A stretch of 64,000 nucleotides of DNA from positions 5,730,001 to 5,794,000 of the forward strand of contig NZ_CP114902.1 of NCBI RefSeq assembly GCF_027497235.1. Reading direction: 5' to 3'. The translations under genes and the position numbers were made by a program. Every line of letters starts with the position of its first letter. The first letter of the stretch is position 1. This document shows, in pieces, positions 57,917 to 64,000 of the stretch. The notes under the pieces were generated by a model. That model had not been told where the DNA came from. It did no database searches and was given only the letters and a program-made list of their open reading frames with translations. The DNA comes from Micromonospora sp. WMMD1128 (GTDB lineage: Bacteria; Actinomycetota; Actinomycetes; Mycobacteriales; Micromonosporaceae).

Positions 57917-58867
57917 TCAGCGGTCCGCGGGCTGCCGTCGCCGGGGCCCGCCGGGGCTGTCCTCCCGGTCGATCCGCAGCTCCCGCTCCAACTCGGCGAC
58001 CACCGTACGCAGGTCGTCCAGGCGCTGACTGATCGCGATCCGGTCCAGTTCGTCCGGCACCCCGTCGCCGTCGGAGTCGTAGTCCGACGCCAACCCCTCG
58101 GTCATCTCCAACCGGCGCGCCTCCTCCATCGAGTTGACGATGACGGCGATGAGGATGTTCAGCAGCAGGTTGACCGCGATCATCACGAAGCTGACGTAGT
58201 AGAGCAGCGTCCACGACGACACCTCCAGGCCCTGTTCCAGCAGGTCGGGCAGCGTCTCCAGGGACAGCAGCACGAACAGCGTGACGAGCGAGCGGCCGAT
58301 GTCGCCGTACTGCTCCGGGTAGCGGTCGCCGAAGATGAGCCAGCCGACCATCCCGTAGACATAGAGGGTGACCCCGGCGAGCGCGAGGAACGCCGCCACG
58401 CCGGGCAGGCTGCGCCACAGCGCCGTGACGATGGTGCGCAGGCCGGGCGAGAAGCGGACCAGCCGCAGCACCCGGGCCACCCGGACGAACCGCAGCACCG
58501 CCGGGTCGCCGTGCAGCCCCGGCACGAAGATCGCCACGGTCACCAGCAGGTCGAACACGTTCCAGCCGTGCCGGAAGAAGTCCTGCGGCCGGCGGCCGTA
58601 CGCCAGCACCCGGATGGTGATCTCCACGACGAAGACCACCCGGAACATCAGCTCGGTCCAGCGCAGCGCCGCCGCGGTGGCCCCCGAGTGCGGGTACGTC
58701 TCGATGCCCAGCACCGCGCCGTTGGCCATGATCAGCACCACGATCGCGATCTCGAACGGCCGGGACGCGACGATCCGGGCACACCGGGCCGCCACCGTCC
58801 CGGACTCCGCGCCGCCCGGACGGCGCACCCCCCGCTGGGCCGGCACCTCAGCTCGCCGGTCAACCAT
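57917..58867 (-). CDS. Voltage-gated ion channel with C-terminal EF-hand-like loop
   Basis: 316 residues, one six-helix channel unit. S1 'FEIAIVVLIMANGAVLGIET', S4 with repeated Arg 'RFVRVARVLRLVRFSPGLRT' (about 137-156), a pore region 'VTLFVLLSLETLPDLLEQGL' (SLETLP at the filter position; NaChBac-type channels have TLESW) and S6 'YYVSFVMIAVNLLLNILIAVIVNSMEEA'. Beyond S6, 'DYDSDGDGVPDELD' is a DxDxDG Ca2+-binding loop, followed by a coiled coil 'RLDDLRTVVAELERELRIDRED' that probably tetramerises the channel. The filter is an Glu-containing cation filter; Na+ or Ca2+ selectivity cannot be fixed by eye. Confidence 0.85.
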   Translation of the reverse strand: MVDRRAEVPAQRGVRRPGGAESGTVAARCARIVASRPFEIAIVVLIMANGAVLGIETYPHSGATAAALRWTELMFRVVFVVEITIRVLAYGRRPQDFFRHGWNVFDLLVTVAIFVPGLHGDPAVLRFVRVARVLRLVRFSPGLRTIVTALWRSLPGVAAFLALAGVTLYVYGMVGWLIFGDRYPEQYGDIGRSLVTLFVLLSLETLPDLLEQGLEVSSWTLLYYVSFVMIAVNLLLNILIAVIVNSMEEARRLEMTEGLASDYDSDGDGVPDELDRIAISQRLDDLRTVVAELERELRIDREDSPGGPRRRQPADR

Positions 58868-58914
58868 CCCGACACCCTATGGGGCGGCCCCGGGCGGGAG
58901 CCTGGCGACCGCGC

Positions 58915-60021
58915 TCACAGCCAGCCGCGACGTTTGAACAGCAGATAGAGCGCGCCGCAGACGGCGAGCATCAGGGCGACCGCGAACAGGTAGCCGTACC
59001 GCCAGCCCAGCTCCGGCATGTGGGTGAAGTTCATCCCGTAGACGGTGCCGATCAGGGTGGGCGCGAACAGGATCGCCGCCCAGGCGGAAACGCGCTTGAC
59101 CTCCTCGTTCTGCTCGAAACTCGCGGCGGTGAGACTGCGCATCTCCTCGTTCTGCGCCTGCGACACCAGGGTCGCGTTGACGGTGAGGATGCTCTGCAAC
59201 AGGTGCCGGAAGCCGTCCACCCGCTCCACCACCTGGATGAGGTGGTCGGCCACGTCCCGCAGCCGGCGGCGCAGCTCCTCGTCCGTGCCGTAGCGCTCGA
59301 AGCCGCCGGTGAGCGCCTCGACGACCTTCAGCAGCGGCCTCGCCGCCCGCTGGAACTGGATCACCTCGCGGCTCAACTGGTAGATGCGACGGCTCGCGTT
59401 CGGGTCGCCGCCGAACACCTCGGTCTCCACCTCGTCGATGTCGTTCTCCAGCCCGGCCACCACCGGCGCGTAGCCGTCGACCACCCGGTCGAGCACCGCG
59501 TACAGGACCGCCTCGGGGCCGAGCCCGAGGACACCCGGGTCGGCCTCCAGCCGCCGCCGCACGGCCGCCAGGTCGGGTGCGCCGCCGTGCCGGACCGTGA
59601 TCACGAACCCGGGTCCGAGGAACAGGTGCAGCTCGGCGAACTCGACCGCCTCCCGCGCGTCGAGATAGCGGGCGGCGCGCAGCACCACGAACAGGGTGTC
59701 GTCGTACCGCTCCAGCTTCGGCCGCTGGTGGGCGTTGATCGCGTCCTCGACCGCCAGCTCGGGCAGCCGGAACTCGGCGGCCAGCGAGACGATCTGCGCC
59801 CGGCTCGGCCCGCGCAGGCCGATCCAGGCCATCGCGCCGTCGAGCTGCTGGAGACAGCGGTACGTGTCGGCGAGGCCGCCCGGCGAGGCACGCCGTACGC
59901 CGTCGACGTAGACGCCGCTGTCGACCAGCCCGGCCGCCCGCTCCGGCTCGGCCGCGCCGGCGTCGATGGCGTGCTCGTCCAACTGCCGGCCGAACCCCTC
60001 CGAGGACCGGTTGTCCGCCAT
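58915..60021 (-). CDS. corA: CorA-family Mg2+/Co2+ transporter
   Basis: 368 residues. The N-terminal soluble funnel has 'MAWIGLRGPSRAQIVSLAAE' and 'NAHQRPKLERYDDTLFVVLR', the long helix 'EALTGGFERYGTDEELRRRL', and the two C-terminal membrane helices 'SAWAAILFAPTLIGTVYGMN' and 'YGYLFAVALMLAVCGALYLL'. YGMNF is the signature GMN loop at the pore mouth. The C-terminus has the usual Lys/Arg 'FKRRGWL'. It imports magnesium as a pentamer. It is a monocistronic gene between the channel and kdpE. Confidence 0.95.
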   Translation of the reverse strand: MADNRSSEGFGRQLDEHAIDAGAAEPERAAGLVDSGVYVDGVRRASPGGLADTYRCLQQLDGAMAWIGLRGPSRAQIVSLAAEFRLPELAVEDAINAHQRPKLERYDDTLFVVLRAARYLDAREAVEFAELHLFLGPGFVITVRHGGAPDLAAVRRRLEADPGVLGLGPEAVLYAVLDRVVDGYAPVVAGLENDIDEVETEVFGGDPNASRRIYQLSREVIQFQRAARPLLKVVEALTGGFERYGTDEELRRRLRDVADHLIQVVERVDGFRHLLQSILTVNATLVSQAQNEEMRSLTAASFEQNEEVKRVSAWAAILFAPTLIGTVYGMNFTHMPELGWRYGYLFAVALMLAVCGALYLLFKRRGWL

Positions 60022-60079
60022 GCCCCTCCCCCGCTGCTCGGCCGGCTCGCCGAGTCCCCCGCGGCGGCCGGCGCAAACG

Positions 60080-60760
60080 TCAGGGCCGGTAGCGGTAGCC
60101 CATGCCCGGCTCGGTGATCAGGTGCCGGGGCCGGGCCGGGTCGTCCTCCAGCTTGCGCCGCAACTGGGCCAGGTACTGCCGCAGGTAGTTGGTCTCCTGG
60201 TCGTATCCCGGCCCCCACACGTCGTGCAGCAGTTGCCGCTGGCTGACCAGCTTGCCGGGGTTGCGCAGCAGCTTCTCCAGCACGGCCCACTGGGTCGGGG
60301 TCAGCCTGACCTCCGTACCGTCGTCCCGGGTGACGGTCCGGTCGGCCAGGTCGACGGTGTGGCTGCCGACGCGCAGCGCGGGGACGTCCGGCGCGGCCGG
60401 GCCCGACCGGCGGGTCACCGCGCGGATCCGGGCGAGCAACTCGTCCACCCCGAACGGCTTGGTCACGTAGTCGTCGGCGCCCGCGTCAAGCGCGGCGACC
60501 TTGTCCTCGCTGCCGGCCCGGCCGGAGAGCACGATGATCGGCACGGTGGTCCAGCCGCGCAGCCCGCGGATGACGTCGGTGCCGTCCAGGTCGGGCAGGC
60601 CGAGGTCGAGCACCACCAGGTCCGGCGGGTGCCCGGCGGCGGCCTTCAGCGCGGCGGCCCCGCTGTCGGCCACGTCGACGTCGTAGCCGCGGACCCGCAG
60701 GTTGATCCGCAGGGCGCGCAGGATCTGCGGTTCGTCGTCGACGACCAGGATGCGGGTCAT
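60080..60760 (-). CDS. kdpE: KdpE response regulator
   Basis: 226 residues. Receiver domain 'RILVVDDEPQILRALRINLR' with the phospho-acceptor Asp in 'PDLVVLDLGLPDLDG' and Lys in 'DDYVTKPFGVDELLARIRAV'. C-terminal OmpR-type winged helix 'VRLTPTQWAVLEKLLRNPGK' and 'TNYLRQYLAQLRRKLEDDPA', the KdpE hallmark end 'PRHLITEPGMGYRY'. It activates the kdp operon at low K+ or turgor. The ATG overlaps the kdpD stop by 4 bp. Confidence 0.96.
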   Translation of the reverse strand: MTRILVVDDEPQILRALRINLRVRGYDVDVADSGAAALKAAAGHPPDLVVLDLGLPDLDGTDVIRGLRGWTTVPIIVLSGRAGSEDKVAALDAGADDYVTKPFGVDELLARIRAVTRRSGPAAPDVPALRVGSHTVDLADRTVTRDDGTEVRLTPTQWAVLEKLLRNPGKLVSQRQLLHDVWGPGYDQETNYLRQYLAQLRRKLEDDPARPRHLITEPGMGYRYRP

Positions 60761-63303
60761 GCCGGCGGCCCTCCTGACCCGTTGGCGGTCGGCAGCCGCA
60801 GCACCATGGTGAGACCACCGCCGGGCGTGGTCTCCGGGGTGATGCTGCCACCCATCGCCTCGGCCAGCCCCCGCGACAGCGCCAGCCCGAGCCCCACCCC
60901 GGTCTGGTTGTCCCGGTCGCCGAGACGCTGGAACGGCAGGAACACGTGCTCCCACTGGTCCTCCGGGATGCCTGGCCCGGTGTCGATCACCCGCAGCTCC
61001 ACCCGGCCGGCGTGCGCGCTGCCGATGATCGTCGGTGGCCGGCCGGGCGGGCTGTGCCGCAGCGCGTTGGCGACGATGTTGACAAGCACCCGCTCCAGCA
61101 GGCCGGGGTCGGCCCGCGCCGCCGGCAGGTCCGGCGGGATGTCCGTGGTCACCTCGGCCGCCGCGGCACCCAGCTCGTCCAGGGCCCGGGGTACGGCGTC
61201 CTCCAGCCCGATCGCGGTCGCGGCGACGCCGAGGGCACCGGCCTGCAACCGGCTCATGTCGAGCAGGTTCGCCACCAGCCGGCCCAGCCGGTCCAGCGAC
61301 TCGTCGGCGGTGGCCAGCAACTCCTCCCGGTCCGCCGCGTCGAACTCCACGTCGTGGCTGCGCAGGCTGCTCACCGCGGCCTTGGCCGAGGCCAACGGCG
61401 TACGCAGGTCGTGGCTGACCGCGGCGAGCAGCGCGGTCCGCATCCGGTCGGCGGCAGCGAGCGGGCGGGCGGTGGCCGCCTCCTCGGCCAGCCGCTCCTG
61501 GCGCAGCGCGACGGCGGCCTGGGCGGCGAACGCCTCCACCACCCGACGGTCGGCCGCCTCCAGTCGCCGGCCGGCGAGCACCACGCTGAGCCGCTCGTCG
61601 ACAGGCACCACGGTCTCCCCCGCGCTCGGGCTGCCGGGGGGCCGCTCGCCGACGCTCGCCACCACCCGCCAGGCGGCCTCGTCGGCGGATCGGGTCGGCC
61701 GTCCCTCGGCCCCGGCGGTCAGCTCCAGCACGCTCACCGCGTGCAGCCCGAAGGTCTCCCGCAGCCGGTCCAGCAGCGCGGGCAGGGGTCGCTCCCCGCG
61801 CAGCACACTTCCCGCGACGGTGGCCAGGGTCTGCGCGTCGGCGGACGCCCGGGCCGCCTCCCGGGTACGCCGGGCCGCCACGTCGACCACCCCGCTCACC
61901 GCGACCGCGACGCCGACGAACACGGCAAGCGCGAGGAGGTTGTCCGCCTGGGCGATGGTGAGCGTGTGGAACGGCGGGGTGAAGAACCAGTTCAGCAGCA
62001 GCGAGCCGCCGAGCGCGGCGACGAGCGCCGGCCACAGCCCGCCGATCAGCGCCACCCCGACCACGCCGGCGAGGAAGAGCAGGATGTCGTTGGTCAGGGT
62101 GAGGTCGGGCAGCGTCCGCAGCAGCAGCGTGAGCAGCGGCATGCCGAGCACGGCGAGCGCGTACCCGAGTAGCCGGCGGCGGCGGGACAGCGCGGCCGGC
62201 GCCGCCCCGCCACGGCGCCCCCGCCCCGCCTCCGGGTGGGTGACCAGGTGCACGTCGATCGGGCCGGAGAGCGCGGTGGTGGTCACCCCGACGCCCCGGG
62301 CGAGCACCTGGGCGAACCGACCGCGCCGGCTGGCGCCGAGCACGAGCTGGGTGGCGTTGACGCCGCGGGCGAAGTCGAGCAGCGCGGCCGGGACGTCGGT
62401 GCCCAGCACCTGGTGGTACGTGCCGCCGAGGCTCTCCACGAGCACCCGCTGCCGGGCCAGCAGGGCCGGGTCCGCGCCGGCCAGCCCGTCGCTGCGGGCC
62501 ACGTGCACGGCGAGCAGGTCGGCGCCCCGGCCGCGGGCGGCGATCCGGGCCGCCCGGCGGACCAGCGTCTCGCCCTCGGGGCCGCCGGTGAGCGCCACGA
62601 CCACCCGTTCCCGCGCCTCCCAGGTGTCGGAGATGCCGTGCTGGGCCCGGTACGCGTCGAGCTGCTCGTCGACCTTGCCGGCCAGCCAGAGCAACGCCAG
62701 CTCGCGCAGCGCGGTGAGGTTGCCGACCCGGAAGTAGTTGCCGAGCGCGGCGTCGATCTTGTCGGGTCGGTAGATGTTCCCGTGCGCCATCCGGCGGCGT
62801 AGCGCCTCCGGCGTCATGTCCACCAGCTCGACCTGCTCGGCGGCCCGGACCACCTGGTCCGGCACGGTCTCGCGCTGGGTGGTGCCGGTGATCTGCGCGA
62901 CGACGTCGTTGAGCGATTCCAGGTGCTGCACGTTGACCGTGGACAGCACGCTGATCCCGGCGTCCAGCAGCTCCTGGACGTCCTGCCAGCGCTTGTCGTG
63001 CCGGGCGCCGGGGACGTTCGTGTGTGCCAGCTCGTCGACGACCACCACCTCGGGTCGGCGGGCCAGCACCGCGTCGAGGTCCATCTCGGTGAACTCGACG
63101 CCTCGGTAGGTCATCGGCCGGCGCGGCACCACCTCCAGGTCGCCGATCATGGCGGCGGTGTGCTTGCGGCCGTGCGTCTCGACGAACCCGATCACGACGT
63201 CGGTGCCACGCTCGGCCCGACGTTGGGCCTCTTCGAGCATGGCGTACGTCTTGCCCACCCCGGGTGCCGCCCCGAGATAGATCCGCAGTTCCCCCTTACC
63301 CAC
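60757..63303 (-). CDS. kdpD: KdpD osmosensitive K+ channel histidine kinase
   Basis: 848 residues from the GTG at 63,303 (63,306 is an alternative; GAGGA lies upstream). N-terminal KdpD domain 'ELRIYLGAAPGVGKTYAMLE' (Walker A) and 'VVVVDELAHTNVPGARHDKR', then a Usp-type domain 'ERVVVALTGGPEGETLVRRA', four membrane helices around 405-500 ('LLGYALAVLGMPLLTLLLRT', 'DILLFLAGVVGVALIGGLWP', 'LVAALGGSLLLNWFFTPPFH'), a GAF-like domain, HisKA 'LLAAVSHDLRTPLASAKAAV' (phospho-His) and HATPase 'GVGLGLALSRGLAEAMGGSI'. It controls kdpE and senses K+ limitation. Confidence 0.96.
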   Translation of the reverse strand: MGKGELRIYLGAAPGVGKTYAMLEEAQRRAERGTDVVIGFVETHGRKHTAAMIGDLEVVPRRPMTYRGVEFTEMDLDAVLARRPEVVVVDELAHTNVPGARHDKRWQDVQELLDAGISVLSTVNVQHLESLNDVVAQITGTTQRETVPDQVVRAAEQVELVDMTPEALRRRMAHGNIYRPDKIDAALGNYFRVGNLTALRELALLWLAGKVDEQLDAYRAQHGISDTWEARERVVVALTGGPEGETLVRRAARIAARGRGADLLAVHVARSDGLAGADPALLARQRVLVESLGGTYHQVLGTDVPAALLDFARGVNATQLVLGASRRGRFAQVLARGVGVTTTALSGPIDVHLVTHPEAGRGRRGGAAPAALSRRRRLLGYALAVLGMPLLTLLLRTLPDLTLTNDILLFLAGVVGVALIGGLWPALVAALGGSLLLNWFFTPPFHTLTIAQADNLLALAVFVGVAVAVSGVVDVAARRTREAARASADAQTLATVAGSVLRGERPLPALLDRLRETFGLHAVSVLELTAGAEGRPTRSADEAAWRVVASVGERPPGSPSAGETVVPVDERLSVVLAGRRLEAADRRVVEAFAAQAAVALRQERLAEEAATARPLAAADRMRTALLAAVSHDLRTPLASAKAAVSSLRSHDVEFDAADREELLATADESLDRLGRLVANLLDMSRLQAGALGVAATAIGLEDAVPRALDELGAAAAEVTTDIPPDLPAARADPGLLERVLVNIVANALRHSPPGRPPTIIGSAHAGRVELRVIDTGPGIPEDQWEHVFLPFQRLGDRDNQTGVGLGLALSRGLAEAMGGSITPETTPGGGLTMVLRLPTANGSGGPPA

Positions 63304-63328
63304 CACCCCATCCTCCCCGAGTGAAAGG

Positions 63329-63370
63329 AAGGGGCCCCGCTTAACGCCTTCGGTAGAGGCGGGGCCCCTT
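63329..63370 (-). terminator. GGGGCCCC stem-loop, copy 2, between kdpC and kdpD
   Basis: AAGGGGCCCCGC (63,329-63,340) pairs with GCGGGGCCCCTT (63,359-63,370), 18-nt loop, followed on the plus strand by TTTTT. It interrupts the kdp transcript after kdpC and could lower kdpD/kdpE expression relative to the pump genes. Confidence 0.75.
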
Positions 63371-63388
63371 TTTAACACCTGCCACCCC

Positions 63389-64000
63389 TCAGCGCGGCGG
63401 GAACTCCCGGTCCAGCGCGAGGTTGAGGTCCAACACGTTCACGGCGGGCTCGCCCAGGAAGCCGAGCGTCCGGCCGGCGGTGTGCTCCCGGACCAGCCGG
63501 CGGACCGCCCCCGGGTCCGCCGCACGCTCCCGCGCCACCCGGGCCACCTGGATCTCCGCGTACGCCGGGGAGATGTGCGGGTCGAGACCGCTGCCGCTGG
63601 CGGTGACCGCGTCGGCCGGCACGGCCGGCTCCGCCGGCGCGTCCCCCCGGACCGGGGTGACCACCCCGCCCTCGGCCACGTAGTCGTGGCCGGGCCGGGC
63701 CGCCTCGACCGGCACGCCCTGCCAGGTCGGGACGAACGGCGTCGCCGGCGCGACCTGGTTGACGCTGACCACCCGGGTGATCCGGCCGGTCAGGCCGTCG
63801 GCGCGGAACACGGCCAGCACCGCGCCGACCCCGTCCGGCGTGCAGTACGGGCGCCGCCCGTCCACGCCGTCCAGCTCACCGACCGCCTTGCTGCGCGCGC
63901 AGACCTGGGTGAGCAGGCTCGGCGTGGAGCCGGCGGGGTCGGCGGCGAGCGTGTCCACCACACTCTCCGGACCCAGGTTGCTGGCAGCGGTGGCGGTCGG
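63389..64000 (-). CDS. kdpC: KdpC subunit of the K+-transporting P-type ATPase (partial)
   Basis: About 204 codons are visible and the N-terminus continues past the right edge. '[20 protein letters not shown]', '[20 protein letters not shown]', '[20 protein letters not shown]' and '[20 protein letters not shown]' are KdpC signatures. The protein stabilises the KdpA/KdpB pump complex. A long insertion compared with E. coli KdpC ('[20 protein letters not shown]', then '[20 protein letters not shown]') is present. The gene order kdpC-kdpD-kdpE implies kdpA and kdpB lie just outside the window. Confidence 0.95.
   Translation of the reverse strand, partial: PTATAASNLGPESVVDTLAADPAGSTPSLLTQVCARSKAVGELDGVDGRRPYCTPDGVGAVLAVFRADGLTGRITRVVSVNQVAPATPFVPTWQGVPVEAARPGHDYVAEGGVVTPVRGDAPAEPAVPADAVTASGSGLDPHISPAYAEIQVARVARERAADPGAVRRLVREHTAGRTLGFLGEPAVNVLDLNLALDREFPPR

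Overview
The window is very GC-rich (third codon positions almost all G or C) with many GTG starts and 4-bp stop/start overlaps. It encodes typical actinomycete families: an AfsR/SARP-type regulator, SigE-type sigma factors, an FxSxx RiPP locus, CBM2 cellulases and Kdp. The GGGGCCCC hairpins with a conserved flank are a pattern I associate with Micromonospora and relatives, so I read it as a Micromonosporaceae chromosome segment. This rests on composition and content, not on a search.

Region 1 (1-19,347) is a bacterial microcompartment (BMC) catabolic locus. One long minus-strand block runs from a hydantoinase (16,241) through a solute-binding lipoprotein, HyuA, HyuB, a BMC-H shell protein, a Cys-rich coiled-coil protein, a methyltransferase, a tandem BMC-T, a BMC-P pentamer, a long-tailed BMC-H, an alpha/beta hydrolase and a flavoprotein. 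A second unit holds a CoA-transferase, an isochorismatase-like amidohydrolase and an ABC permease that leaves the window. Divergent from it are two cupins and a CoA-acylating semialdehyde dehydrogenase. Near-identical TTGTATACAA boxes sit before the separate units, so one GntR-type regulator, not encoded here, probably controls all of them. HyuB ends in a Pro/Gly linker plus an amphipathic helix that looks like an encapsulation peptide. I infer a compartment that opens a cyclic ureide or imide and handles the acid or semialdehyde released.

Region 2 (19,377-27,031) holds signalling STAND proteins: a SARP-NB-ARC-TPR regulator, a glycerophosphotransferase-like protein, and an NB-ARC/TPR protein next to a 126-residue protein. 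The last two share one VQA..I.G...F motif, at the N-terminus of the ATPase and the C-terminus of the partner, as in bacterial amyloid-signalling (NLR plus Bell-like effector) pairs. An AT-rich stretch with a possible 59-codon ORF follows.

Region 3 (27,152-33,126) has two ECF sigma factor modules flanking an ABC ATPase and membrane proteins. Region 4 (33,182-47,674) is rich in nucleotide-signalling and RiPP genes: a SLOG protein coupled to an RCK/RyR protein, a AAA+ ATPase, a cation/proton antiporter, then an FxSxx cyclophane-RiPP locus (unknown gene, FxsT, precursor, radical SAM enzyme, HExxH hydroxylase-like protein), and a nucleoside-deoxyribosyltransferase-like protein.

Region 5 (47,675-55,777) is a plant-polysaccharide set: CE3 esterase-CBM2, CBM2-GH43, a secreted CE1-like esterase and GH6-CBM2, each preceded by or next to a LacI-type operator (one CebR-like), plus an L,D-transpeptidase. 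Region 6 (55,865-64,000) is housekeeping: a DUF4139 protein, a GlsB-type membrane protein, a voltage-gated channel with an EF-hand-like loop, CorA, and kdpE-kdpD-kdpC (kdpC cut by the window end). I saw no tRNA, rRNA, CRISPR array or intact insertion sequence.
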